In this document: positions 51,147-60,313 of the stretch, one piece after another
Layout of the letters: each line of letters begins with the position of its first letter
Position numbering within the stretch: the first letter of the stretch is position 1
Assembly (NCBI GenBank): GCA_016342415.1
Contig: JAEIOD010000009.1
Coordinates: 101,260-165,259, forward strand
Direction of reading: 5' to 3'
Source of the DNA: Clostridiales bacterium
GTDB taxonomy: Bacteria > Bacillota > Clostridia > Peptostreptococcales > Acidaminobacteraceae
Length of the DNA: 64,000 bases
The notes under the pieces: model-generated
The model's database searches: none
What the model saw: only the letters and a program-made list of their open reading frames with translations
What the model was told of the DNA's origin: nothing
Program-made: the position numbers and the translations under genes

Positions 51147-51578
51147 ATGAAATTAAAATTGAAGTTATCAAAAACGTTAAAGAGACAACTTAAAGAACAA
51201 GCAGCATTAAAGGAAATGGACAGAAATGAGTATGTTGTCAATGTACTAAAAGAACATATTCAATCTAAAAAAGAATTATGGCAAGATACAGTAGAATCTT
51301 ATCCAGCACTTCTTGAAAAAAGAGAAAGTGATTTGGTTTTGCTAAAAGAATCGCTTGAAGAAAAAGATATTTCAATAGAAGAGAAAAGAGCTGAGTTAAA
51401 AGCCTTTTATAGTGAAAATCATATGTATCTTGATTTTGAGAACAAAAACAGAAAGTTTGAAAATCTAATTTTACAACTAGATGAAACTGATTATTATGCG
51501 CTTAAAATAATCGCCGATGATTCAAAAGTAACTTTAGAGTCTTATACCGTTACATTTTTACACCATTTAGTGAAGTAG
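51147..51578 (+). CDS. Hypothetical protein with two ribbon-helix-helix-like units
   Basis: A 143-residue protein I do not recognise. Residues about 1-36 (KLKLSKTLKRQLKEQA, then a turn and NEYVVNVLKEHI) and about 107-143 (LILQLDETDYYALKII, then ESYTVTFLHHLV) both fit the beta strand-helix-helix pattern of MetJ/Arc DNA-binding folds. Between them lies a heptad-rich charged segment (about 60-100) likely to form a coiled coil. AGGAGA precedes the ATG. It follows the HD-GYP gene by 8 bases. DNA binding is a structural guess, not shown. Confidence 0.6.
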   Translation: MKLKLKLSKTLKRQLKEQAALKEMDRNEYVVNVLKEHIQSKKELWQDTVESYPALLEKRESDLVLLKESLEEKDISIEEKRAELKAFYSENHMYLDFENKNRKFENLILQLDETDYYALKIIADDSKVTLESYTVTFLHHLVK

Positions 51579-51583
51579 AACCT

Positions 51584-51615
51584 TTGGCCTGAAGTATAAC
51601 TTTAGGCTATTTTTA
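51584..51615 (+). terminator. Terminator after the ribbon-helix-helix-like gene
   Basis: GCCTGAAG-TATAA-CTTTAGGC followed by TATTTTTA. Confidence 0.75.
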
Positions 51616-51632
51616 CGTATTTTGTGTGTCTG

Positions 51633-51661
51633 TTTATTTACGAGTCTACATATGGTATAAT
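51633..51661 (+). promoter_or_regulatory. Promoter of ftsK
   Basis: TTTATT, 17-base spacer, TATAAT; transcription would start about 20 bases before the ftsK start codon. Confidence 0.55.
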
Positions 51662-51685
51662 ATAGGTTGATATTGGAGGGATTGA

Positions 51686-54600
51686 ATGGCTACACAAAAA
51701 AATACAAATAAAAAAGCTACTGCTAAAAAAACAACAAAAAAAGCGACAGGGAAAACAACAAAAAAACCTACAGGAAAAAATGTTAACTACTACGAAATCA
51801 AGTTAATTGTTTTAATTGGATTAACTGTATTATCCATCTTAGGATTACATACCAATGCAGTTGGATTAGTGGGACAATTTATAAAAAATATCTATTTCGG
51901 ACTATTTTCTTATGCTGGCTACGCTTTGCCTTATATCATCTTTTTAGGTGTCTTTTATAAAATTAACAATAGATTAATAGCTTATCGTACAAAATCAATT
52001 ATTGGACTTGTTCTTTTATTTATAAGTATCATTTTCATAGTGAACATACTTAACTATGATATTCTAAATGCTAATTATATTGAACCAAAAATTAGCCTTT
52101 TCTCAATTGATAGTTTTAAAGATACTTACACAAATGGTGTAGAATTATTAGGCTCTGGATTACTTGGATCCATGGTAGGCAAACTATTTATTTCACTCAT
52201 AGGTAGAATCGGCTTGTTTGTTGTGATTGCCACACTTTGGATTATTTCATTTATTCTATTAACAAATATAAATCTATTAGAGTGGTTTAAATCCAAGTTC
52301 CAAGAAGGAAAAGCTTCTTTCAAAGAGAATAAAAGCATTAAAAAACAGGCAAAAGAAGAGTATCTTAAAGAAGCAGAAAAACTTGAAGCCGCTCGATTAC
52401 TCGAGGAAGAAAAAATACGTAAAAAAAGAGAACTCGATTCTAGTGAAAAATCACAGGAAAAATTAAATAAAGCATTAGAAAAAGTTGATAAGAAATTAAA
52501 AACAGAAGAAAAGAATCAACAAAAAGCTCTTGAGGATTATGATGCTATGTTTTCACAATCTCCTACAAAATCAGTAGTTGATAAATTATTCAAAAAAACA
52601 GCTGTACCTACCAAAGAGGAAATATTAGAAGCTTCAAAATTGCCAAAAGAAAATGAAACGGATAAATTTGGTATGTTTGATTCATCAGGTTATGCTTTTG
52701 ATGAGAAATTTGAAGAACAGGAAATCATTCAAAATGCACCAGATATTTTTGACAATCACTTAGAAAGTACTTTAAGTGATGATGAACTCAACATACCAAT
52801 TACAGGTTTTGGAACTCTAATCAATAATAGTGTTAAAAAAGCATATGATGATTATGAAGAAGAAAGCGGTCCTGTTGATCAAGAGGAAAAAGAAGCGGTG
52901 TTAGAATCCCTTGAGCAAATGAATTTTGAAGATCTTAATGAATCTCCAATTGTTGTGGTAAAAGAGAGCCAAGAAATGGTAGAGACAAAAGAATCAAACT
53001 TTGTAAAACCAATCATCAATGCAAATATAAAAGAAAAGTCCACTGATAAGAAGAGTACCTTTGATGAAGCTTTTAAGAGAGTAGAGCTAGAAAGAAAACA
53101 ACTGGAAGTTAAACAAAGTGATAATATTTTTGAAAAGGGAATACCTCTATCTCGTGAAGAAAAAGATCAGGTTTCAATGTTTGATCAAATCACAGGGAAA
53201 AAAAATAAAACTGAATCCGTTAAATATGAGGAGAGTAAAGTACCTGATGAAGTTCTAGTTCAACATATGTCAGAAAGTGTAAGGATTGAATTTGAAAATT
53301 ATAGAATACCAAAGATTTCACTTTTAACCAAAAATACTAGTGTTAATAAAGAGGACAAATCTGTAGCCTTTGGAAAAGCTAAACAATTAGAGGAAATACT
53401 TGAAAATTTCAACGTTGATGCTAAAGTAATTGGAATTAGCAAAGGTCCTGCCATTACACGTTATGAAATCGAATTAAAACCGGGTACAAAAATGAGTAAA
53501 ATCACGAATCTTAGTGATGATATTGCTCTTAATCTTGCAACTCAACAAGTACGTATAGCTGCGGTTCCTGGTAAAGCTGCTGTAGGTATTGAAGTACCAA
53601 ATGAGTCTACCTCTATTGTTATGTTAAGGGAAGTTTTAGAAACTAATGTATTTGAAAAGAGTGAGGCGAAACTGAGTGTCGGATTAGGAAAGAACATTGC
53701 AGGTACACCTATTATTGCAGATTTAGGCAAGATGCCACATATGCTTATAGCTGGTGCTACAGGATCTGGTAAGTCAGTTTGTGTAAACACTATAATTACA
53801 AGTATTTTATTAAATGCTAAACCTGACGAAGTAAAATTTTTAATGATTGATCCAAAGGTAGTTGAACTTAATACTTATAATGGCATCCCTCATTTAATTC
53901 TACCAGTTGTTACCGATCCAAAAAAAGCATCTGTTGCACTAAATTGGGCTGTTCAGGAAATGACTCGACGTTACAATGAATTCGCTGAAGCTAGTGTGAG
54001 AGATATCAAAGGGTACAATAAAAAGATTGGTGATGATCGTTCACAGTTTATGCCGCAAATAGTTGTGATTATAGATGAGTTAGCAGATCTTATGATGGTC
54101 GCACCTAATCAAGTAGAAGATGCCATTTGTCGATTGGCGCAAATGGCACGTGCTGCAGGCATTCATTTAATTGTTGCAACACAAAGACCTTCTGTAGATG
54201 TAATCACAGGTGTTATTAAGGCTAATATTCCTTCTAGAGTTGCTTTTGCTGTTTCTTCATCTATTGACTCAAGAACAATAATAGATATGTCTGGTGCGGA
54301 AAAATTGCTGGGTAAAGGGGATATGCTTTACTATCCTGTTGGTTCTTCAAAACCTCAAAGAGTACAAGGTGCCTTTATTAGTGATGAAGAAGTCGAATCT
54401 ATTGTAAATGCTGTAAAAAATCAATTTGAAACCTTTACTTATGATGAAAATATTTTATCCAATGTAAGTACATCAATTAGTACATCAGATGCCACGGATG
54501 CCGATGACGAGTATTTATCAGCTGCAATCAAGCTTGTAATTGAAATGGAACAAGCTTCTATTTCAATGTTACAAAGAAAATTTAAAATAGGTTACAATCG

Positions 54601-54709
54601 AGCAGCGAGAATCGTTGACGAAATGGAAGAACGTGGTGTAGTTGGTCCTTCTCTGGGAAGCAAACCACGTACAGTTTTGATTAGTAAATCAGAGCTTGAA
54701 TCAATGTAG
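51686..54709 (+). CDS. ftsK: DNA translocase FtsK/SpoIIIE
   Basis: Septal motor that pumps DNA during division or sporulation. The 1007 residues start with a lysine/threonine-rich cytosolic tail, then four membrane helices (about 38-180). A long acidic and coiled linker (about 180-520) is followed by the motor: beta domain, Walker [10 protein letters not shown] (690-698), Walker [12 protein letters not shown], and a C-terminal winged-helix gamma domain (about 945-1007, [20 protein letters not shown]) that reads orienting sequences. GGAGG precedes the ATG. FtsK versus SpoIIIE function cannot be decided from sequence. Confidence 0.95.
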   Translation: MATQKNTNKKATAKKTTKKATGKTTKKPTGKNVNYYEIKLIVLIGLTVLSILGLHTNAVGLVGQFIKNIYFGLFSYAGYALPYIIFLGVFYKINNRLIAYRTKSIIGLVLLFISIIFIVNILNYDILNANYIEPKISLFSIDSFKDTYTNGVELLGSGLLGSMVGKLFISLIGRIGLFVVIATLWIISFILLTNINLLEWFKSKFQEGKASFKENKSIKKQAKEEYLKEAEKLEAARLLEEEKIRKKRELDSSEKSQEKLNKALEKVDKKLKTEEKNQQKALEDYDAMFSQSPTKSVVDKLFKKTAVPTKEEILEASKLPKENETDKFGMFDSSGYAFDEKFEEQEIIQNAPDIFDNHLESTLSDDELNIPITGFGTLINNSVKKAYDDYEEESGPVDQEEKEAVLESLEQMNFEDLNESPIVVVKESQEMVETKESNFVKPIINANIKEKSTDKKSTFDEAFKRVELERKQLEVKQSDNIFEKGIPLSREEKDQVSMFDQITGKKNKTESVKYEESKVPDEVLVQHMSESVRIEFENYRIPKISLLTKNTSVNKEDKSVAFGKAKQLEEILENFNVDAKVIGISKGPAITRYEIELKPGTKMSKITNLSDDIALNLATQQVRIAAVPGKAAVGIEVPNESTSIVMLREVLETNVFEKSEAKLSVGLGKNIAGTPIIADLGKMPHMLIAGATGSGKSVCVNTIITSILLNAKPDEVKFLMIDPKVVELNTYNGIPHLILPVVTDPKKASVALNWAVQEMTRRYNEFAEASVRDIKGYNKKIGDDRSQFMPQIVVIIDELADLMMVAPNQVEDAICRLAQMARAAGIHLIVATQRPSVDVITGVIKANIPSRVAFAVSSSIDSRTIIDMSGAEKLLGKGDMLYYPVGSSKPQRVQGAFISDEEVESIVNAVKNQFETFTYDENILSNVSTSISTSDATDADDEYLSAAIKLVIEMEQASISMLQRKFKIGYNRAARIVDEMEERGVVGPSLGSKPRTVLISKSELESM

Positions 54710-54717
54710 AGGTGAAT

Positions 54718-55749
54718 ATGACGGAAACTGTAACAAATGACGCACTATATGATGGTACCAATCAGATAATAGTAGATGTTAGATCTCCTGGCGAGTACAA
54801 AGAGAATCATATCTACCATGCCATCAACATACCATTGTTTACTGATGAGGAAAGAGCTGCTATTGGCACTGCTTATAAAAAACAAAGTACTTTTAAGGCT
54901 AAAAAACTTGGCCTCTCTTTCATTTCTTATAAAATTGAAAGTATTGGTCATGAACTCTTAGACTTAAATAAAAAATATGACCGTGTCATCATCTATTGCC
55001 AAAAGGGTGGTATGAGGAGTCAATCTATCTGTGACTTAATGAATGCTTTGGATATTGGAGTGTTTAAATTAGAAGGTGGAATGAAGGGACACAGACAATA
55101 TATATTAGATGAGACATCAAAATTACTTGCTAAAAAAACTTTTGTAACGTTACATGGTCTTACAGGAGTTGGAAAAACTAAGATACTTGAAGGTATCAAA
55201 GCAAAGGGACTTAGTATTCTAAACTATGAAAAAATGGCTCAAAATGCAGGTTCTGTTTTTGGTACAATTTTATTTAGAGGACACCCTCCTACACAGAAGT
55301 TTTTTGAAGAGGAATTATTCTATTTAACTAAGACATCGCCATCACCTTATATATTTATTGAAAGCGAAAGTAAACGAGTTGGTGGCATTTTGATACCTGA
55401 CGAGTATATGAATCAACTGGAGATTGGAAAACACATTATCGTTGAAACCAATCTTGATAAAAGAATAGAAAACCTAATAGAAGACTATGTTGTGATAAAT
55501 GGCCATGAGGATTTAATCGCAGCGATTAATAAATTAAGAAAAAGAATAAGCAACGATAAAGCAGATGAGTTGATAGAATACATCAAAAATGATACTCTAG
55601 AACCCTTAGTACAGTTTTTACTAGTGGATTACTACGATCCACTGTATCAGTATTCTATTAATCAATATAAATATGATTATAAAATCAATTATAAGGATAT
55701 TAACGAAGCAATAGAAGAAATCGTTGATATTTACCAGAAAGGAATTTAA
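54718..55749 (+). CDS. mnmH: tRNA 2-selenouridine synthase
   Basis: Replaces sulfur by selenium at the wobble uridine of some tRNAs, using selenophosphate, via a geranylated intermediate in E. coli (MnmH/SelU). The rhodanese domain has the catalytic Cys94 in CQKGGMRS, the family signature, and the C-terminal half has a P-loop GLTGVGKT at 147-154. The 343-residue length is normal. The ATG is used with AGAGGTG; a GTG 6 bases upstream is possible. Selenium donor genes (selD) are not in the window. Its insertion between ftsK and rimO is not the usual order I know. Confidence 0.9.
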   Translation: MTETVTNDALYDGTNQIIVDVRSPGEYKENHIYHAINIPLFTDEERAAIGTAYKKQSTFKAKKLGLSFISYKIESIGHELLDLNKKYDRVIIYCQKGGMRSQSICDLMNALDIGVFKLEGGMKGHRQYILDETSKLLAKKTFVTLHGLTGVGKTKILEGIKAKGLSILNYEKMAQNAGSVFGTILFRGHPPTQKFFEEELFYLTKTSPSPYIFIESESKRVGGILIPDEYMNQLEIGKHIIVETNLDKRIENLIEDYVVINGHEDLIAAINKLRKRISNDKADELIEYIKNDTLEPLVQFLLVDYYDPLYQYSINQYKYDYKINYKDINEAIEEIVDIYQKGI

Positions 55750-57078
55750 ATGCTTAAAGTACATATAGAAACATTAGGTTGTCCTAAAAATCAAATTGAT
55801 TCAGAAATGATGCTTGGTCTTTTGAGTCGAGATCAATACGGAATTGCTGAGTTTCCAGAAGAAGCTGATGTTATTATCATCAACACTTGTGGTTTCATAG
55901 AAAGTGCAAAAGAAGAATCAGTATTAACAATTACAGAGTTCCTAGAGTTAAAAAATGAAGGTAAATGTTCAACGTTCATTGTTGCAGGTTGTTTAGTGGA
56001 GCGTTATGCTGAAGAGTTGAAGAAAGAATTACCGGAAGTAGATATCTTTATTGGAACAACGAAATTCCCATTAATTGTTCAGGCAATTGAATCACATGAA
56101 CAAGGTCATGATCCAATTGTTAATATTGGTGATATTGATATCCTGATTCCAGAAAACATTCCAAGAATAAAAACGACTCCTGATTACACATCTTATTTAA
56201 AGATATCAGAAGGGTGTGATAATAATTGTACGTACTGTATAATTCCACAATTACGTGGTAAATATAGAAGTCGTCACTTTGAAGATATTATTGCCGAAGC
56301 TAAAACATTGGTTTCTGACGGGGCAAAAGAGTTAATTATTATCGCCCAGGATACCATCAGATATGGTAAAGATATATATGGTAAGAATAGATTAGCTGAA
56401 CTTTTAAGTGAAATCTGTAAAATTAAAGGACTTAAGTGGGTTCGATTGATGTATGCTTACCCTGATGAAATTACCCAGGAGTTAGTGGATACATTTGCAG
56501 AGGAAGAAAAATTAATTAATTACATCGATATGCCAATTCAACATGCTTCGAATACAGTTCTAAAAAGAATGAACCGTAGAACTTCAAAAGAGGAAATAAG
56601 ACATGTTGTGGAAATGTTTAGAAATAAGATTCCAGAAATGGTTATTCGTACAACACTAATAGTTGGATTCCCTGGCGAAACTGAAGAGGAATATAATGAG
56701 TTATTCGATTTTGTAAAAGAAATTAAGTTTGGTAGACTTGGCGTGTTCTCATATTCACAGCAAGATGGAACACCTGCAGCTAAAATGAAAGATCAAGTTG
56801 ATGAGGATATAAAAGAAGAACGCAAGAATTTCATTCTAGAACTTCAACAAGGTATATCACTGGACAATAACGCCAAATATATGGACCAGATTATAGAAGT
56901 ACTCGTAGAAGAACAAGTAGATGATGAAGACGTTTATATGGGTAGAGCAAGCTTTGATGCGCCTGAAATAGATGGTCAAGTTTATATCAACACCAAAGAA
57001 AAATTAATTATTGGTTCAATTGTAAAAGTTGAAATAAATGATTACATGGAGTATGATTTAATCGGAGGATTAAAATAA
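55750..57078 (+). CDS. rimO: Ribosomal protein S12 methylthiotransferase
   Basis: Radical-SAM enzyme that adds a methylthio group to Asp of ribosomal protein S12. It has the N-terminal UPF0004 domain (about 1-120, with Cys in GCPKNQ, NTCGFI and AGCLVERY), the radical-SAM Cys156-x3-Cys160-x2-Cys163, and a TRAM domain (about 375-442). It is 442 residues long. It starts right at the mnmH stop codon. Confidence 0.95.
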   Translation: MLKVHIETLGCPKNQIDSEMMLGLLSRDQYGIAEFPEEADVIIINTCGFIESAKEESVLTITEFLELKNEGKCSTFIVAGCLVERYAEELKKELPEVDIFIGTTKFPLIVQAIESHEQGHDPIVNIGDIDILIPENIPRIKTTPDYTSYLKISEGCDNNCTYCIIPQLRGKYRSRHFEDIIAEAKTLVSDGAKELIIIAQDTIRYGKDIYGKNRLAELLSEICKIKGLKWVRLMYAYPDEITQELVDTFAEEEKLINYIDMPIQHASNTVLKRMNRRTSKEEIRHVVEMFRNKIPEMVIRTTLIVGFPGETEEEYNELFDFVKEIKFGRLGVFSYSQQDGTPAAKMKDQVDEDIKEERKNFILELQQGISLDNNAKYMDQIIEVLVEEQVDDEDVYMGRASFDAPEIDGQVYINTKEKLIIGSIVKVEINDYMEYDLIGGLK

Positions 57079-57620
57079 TGAATTTAGCAAATAAACTCAC
57101 TTTATCGAGAATTTTTATGATTCCTTTTTTCGTATTTTTTTTACTAAAAGGAACCACGACAGATATGATTGTTGCAGGTGTTATTTTTATCATAGCTTCA
57201 CTTACTGATTTCTTAGATGGCTATATAGCTAGAAGTAGAAATCTAGTAACTAAGTTTGGTAAATTTATGGATCCACTTGCAGATAAATTATTGGTCATGT
57301 CAGCTTTTGTTTGTCTAGTCGAACTACAAATAGTACCTTCTTGGATTGTTATTGTAATACTTGCAAGAGAATTCATAGTAAGTATTTTTAGGGCGATCGC
57401 TGCTTCAGAAGGCATCGTCATAGCTGCTGGCAAGCTTGGAAAATACAAAACTGTAACACAAATGATTGCTATTATACTTTTATGTTTCAGTAATTTCCCA
57501 TTTGAAGCTTGGAGTATTCCAATGGATCAAATCTTTTTATACTTATGCGCGATATTAACTATCTTATCTGGTATAGATTATATGGTTAAAAACAAACAAG
57601 TTCTTAAAGAACCTAATTAA
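57078..57620 (+). CDS. pgsA: CDP-diacylglycerol-glycerol-3-phosphate 3-phosphatidyltransferase
   Basis: Makes phosphatidylglycerol phosphate at the membrane. The CDP-alcohol transferase motif is complete: DG-x2-AR-x8-G-x3-D-x3-D, from FLDGYIAR to KFMDPLADK. Four to six membrane helices span the 180 residues. The start overlaps the rimO stop by one base, with AGGA upstream. Its product feeds the anionic lipids used by the glycolipid and lipoteichoic acid route suggested by the 21.9-25.2 kb genes. Confidence 0.95.
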   Translation: MNLANKLTLSRIFMIPFFVFFLLKGTTTDMIVAGVIFIIASLTDFLDGYIARSRNLVTKFGKFMDPLADKLLVMSAFVCLVELQIVPSWIVIVILAREFIVSIFRAIAASEGIVIAAGKLGKYKTVTQMIAIILLCFSNFPFEAWSIPMDQIFLYLCAILTILSGIDYMVKNKQVLKEPN

Positions 57621-57645
57621 ACTCGGTGCATACCGAGTTTTTTCT
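57620..57645 (+). terminator. Terminator after pgsA
   Basis: AACTCGGT-GCAT-ACCGAGTT followed by TTTTCTT. It lies just before the cinA ribosome binding site. Confidence 0.85.
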
Positions 57646-57658
57646 TATGGGAGGTATT

Positions 57659-58900
57659 ATGAATATTTCAATATTAGCTGTTGGTACTGAATTACTGATG
57701 GGAAAAACTATTAATACAAATGCGACGGAATTATCAAAAGCACTAAATAATCTTGGGCACACAGTTCAATACCATCTGACAATCGGTGATAATCCAAAAC
57801 GACTGGAGTCCTCGCTTGAATACTTATTATCCGTTTCTGATATGGTTATTACCACTGGAGGTCTTGGACCTACACAAGATGACTTAACAAAAGAAACTAT
57901 TGCTGAAACTTTGGGTTTAAAGATGCAGTTTAATGAAGAAGCTTATACTCAGATGATAGATAGATTTAAGAGTTTCAATGTAACAATGACTCAAAACAAT
58001 AAAAAACAAGCTTATTTACCCGAAGGTTCTATTCCGATGTATAACGATAAGGGAACTGCTCCCGGTTTTATAGCAGAGGCAAATAACAAAATTATTGCAG
58101 CGTTACCAGGTCCACCTCATGAAATGAGACACATGTACTTTAAGTGCTTAGAACCTTTTTTAGCCAGTAAAACTACTAATTGTATAAAGTCTGAGTATAT
58201 TAACTTATTTGGTATAGGAGAATCCTCTGCTGAATCTAAAATTGAAGATATAATTTCTGCACAAACAAACCCTACAATCGCTATCTATGCTAATATTGGA
58301 CAAGTTAGCCTCAGAGTGACTTCATCGGCATCCAATGAGATTGATGCATTAATGCTTTTGAAACCCACTGTAGATGCCATTACGGAGAGATTAGAACCAT
58401 ATGTTATTGGTTATGGCGAACATGATATTATGGATTATACCGTCGACTTGATTAATCAAAACAACTTGACTTTATCACTAGCCGAGTCTTGTACTGGTGG
58501 ATTGATTGCCTCTGAATTTATAAAGTATTCAGGCGCATCACGGTTTTTCCAAAGAGGTTATGTGACTTATAGTAATCAGTCAAAACATGACATCCTTAAT
58601 GTTAAAAATAGTACTTTAGAAACTTTTGGCGCAGTTAGTGAAGAGACCTGTACTGAAATGATTGAAGGTTTATTCACCAATAGCCAATCTGATATTTGTT
58701 TGGCAGTAACTGGTATTGCAGGTCCAACGGGTGGTACTTTAGATAAGCCTGTAGGTTTAGTCTATATCGGTGTTAAAGTAAAAGATACCATTGTCATCAA
58801 GCAGTATAATTTCACAGGAGATCGAACTGTTATCAGACGTCGTAGCTTATTGAATGGATTTTTTATGATCTACGACACAATAAAAAAGACTTGTAATTAA
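57659..58900 (+). CDS. cinA: CinA family nicotinamide-nucleotide amidase / competence-damage protein
   Basis: A 413-residue fusion of a molybdopterin-binding-like domain (about 1-165, VGTELLMGKTINTN, TTGGLGPTQDDLT) and a C-terminal NMN deamidase domain (about 255-410, SLAESCTGGLIASEF, VTGIAGPTGGT). It recycles pyridine nucleotides and in competent species is linked to recA. Its usual place just upstream of recA is kept. The ATG follows GGGAGG; the open frame runs further up through the terminator. Confidence 0.94.
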   Translation: MNISILAVGTELLMGKTINTNATELSKALNNLGHTVQYHLTIGDNPKRLESSLEYLLSVSDMVITTGGLGPTQDDLTKETIAETLGLKMQFNEEAYTQMIDRFKSFNVTMTQNNKKQAYLPEGSIPMYNDKGTAPGFIAEANNKIIAALPGPPHEMRHMYFKCLEPFLASKTTNCIKSEYINLFGIGESSAESKIEDIISAQTNPTIAIYANIGQVSLRVTSSASNEIDALMLLKPTVDAITERLEPYVIGYGEHDIMDYTVDLINQNNLTLSLAESCTGGLIASEFIKYSGASRFFQRGYVTYSNQSKHDILNVKNSTLETFGAVSEETCTEMIEGLFTNSQSDICLAVTGIAGPTGGTLDKPVGLVYIGVKVKDTIVIKQYNFTGDRTVIRRRSLLNGFFMIYDTIKKTCN

Positions 58901-58936
58901 TTGGAATATTATGTAAAATTAATTATAGAAAAAAAC

Positions 58937-58983
58937 TTGACGTAAACTCTGTTATGTCTTATACTAATTAAGAACAGATGTTC
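58937..58983 (+). promoter_or_regulatory. recA promoter with a LexA-type SOS box
   Basis: TTGACG, 17-base spacer, TATACT (58937-58965). GAAC-AGAT-GTTC at 58972-58983 fits the Gram-positive LexA core GAAC-N4-GTTC and overlaps the start of transcription. This predicts repression by LexA and induction on DNA damage. Confidence 0.85.
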
Positions 58984-59006
58984 GTTTTAAATGAGAGGAC
59001 GTATTT

Positions 59007-60017
59007 ATGAATGATAAATCAAAAGCAATTAATAATGTATTAGGACAAATAGAGAAACAATTTGGTAAAGGTTCTATTATGAGACTGGGTGATGACAACC
59101 ACCTAAACGTAGAAACTATCTCTACTGGATCAATGGAATTGGACATTGCTCTTGGGACTGGTGGACTTCCTAAAGGTAGAGTTGTTGAAATTTATGGTCC
59201 AGAGTCTTCTGGTAAAACAACTTTGACACTTCATGCTATTGCAGAAGCTCAAAAAGCTGGTGGTGTGGCTGCATTTATCGATGCAGAGCATGCGCTTGAT
59301 CCAGTTTATGCAAAAAATATTGGAGTTGATATAGATAATCTAATCGTTTCGCAACCCGATACTGGTGAGCAAGCATTAGAAATAGTAGATGCATTGGTAC
59401 GTTCAAGTGCAATTGATCTTATTGTAATTGACTCGGTAGCTGCTCTTGTACCAAAAGCGGAGATTACTGGCGAGATGGGCGATAGTCATATGGGTCTTCA
59501 AGCTAGATTGATGTCACAAGCCTTGAGAAAATTAACCGGTATCATCAGAAAATCAAATACTTGTGTAATTTTTATCAATCAATTAAGAATGAAAATTGGT
59601 GTAATGTTTGGTAATCCTGAAACAACAACTGGTGGTAACGCCCTTAAGTTTTATGCTTCAGTTAGATTGGATATTAGAAGAATCGAATCAATTAAACGTG
59701 ATACAGAACTAATTGGAAACAGAGTAAAAGTGAAAGTTGTTAAAAATAAAGTTGCACCACCTTTCAAACTTGCTGAGTTTGATATTATGTATGGTATTGG
59801 TATCTCTAAAGAAGGTAGTATTTTGGACTCTGCTGTAAAGGCTGAAATAGTTAATAAAGCTGGTTCTTGGTTCAGTTACAACGATCAACGCCTAGGACAA
59901 GGTCGAGAAAATGTAAAAACTTATTTAGCAGACAATCCAGCGTTAATGGAAGAATTAGAGGCAAAAATACGAACATATTATGAAATTGGTGTAAAACAAC
60001 CTGTTGAAGAAAATTAA
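59007..60017 (+). CDS. recA: Recombinase RecA
   Basis: DNA-dependent ATPase for strand exchange and SOS induction. The 336 residues include MINLRMKIG-like loops ([21 protein letters not shown]), Walker A GPESSGKT (64-71) and Walker [17 protein letters not shown] precedes the ATG. The SOS box upstream fits expected control. recX lies far away at the other end of the window. Confidence 0.98.
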   Translation: MNDKSKAINNVLGQIEKQFGKGSIMRLGDDNHLNVETISTGSMELDIALGTGGLPKGRVVEIYGPESSGKTTLTLHAIAEAQKAGGVAAFIDAEHALDPVYAKNIGVDIDNLIVSQPDTGEQALEIVDALVRSSAIDLIVIDSVAALVPKAEITGEMGDSHMGLQARLMSQALRKLTGIIRKSNTCVIFINQLRMKIGVMFGNPETTTGGNALKFYASVRLDIRRIESIKRDTELIGNRVKVKVVKNKVAPPFKLAEFDIMYGIGISKEGSILDSAVKAEIVNKAGSWFSYNDQRLGQGRENVKTYLADNPALMEELEAKIRTYYEIGVKQPVEEN

Positions 60018-60021
60018 TATT

Positions 60022-60055
60022 GAGCCGAGACGATTATGTCTCGGTTCTTTTTATT
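60022..60055 (+). terminator. Terminator of recA
   Basis: GAGCCGAGAC-GATTAT-GTCTCGGTTC (one G-U) followed by TTTTTATTT. Confidence 0.88.
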
Positions 60056-60124
60056 TAGAGTATTTAATAGTATACAGTCCTTGTAATTACCTACGTTCAA
60101 GTGGAATTGTAATTTTTTCTCATC

Positions 60125-60153
60125 TTGACATTAAGTCAAAAAAGAGATAAAAT
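60125..60153 (+). promoter_or_regulatory. Promoter of rny with a palindrome over the -35
   Basis: TTGACA, 17-base spacer, TAAAAT: a near-ideal promoter. The -35 forms one arm of TTGAC-ATTAA-GTCAA (60125-60139), a possible operator. The leader to rny is about 150 bases and holds small hairpins TGCCA-TTG-TGGCA and GGGTG-AGAAA-CACCC. Confidence 0.75.
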
Positions 60154-60313
60154 ATAAAGGAATTGGTATATATCTTAATAGGAAAAATTAGACAATAAAT
60201 ATTTTATTCTTTTAATTTTACGTTTGCCATTGTGGCATCTTAGATATAGGGTGAGAAACACCCGCAATTTAATATAGATTTTGGAGGTGGAAGCAATTAA
60301 TAATGATATATTA

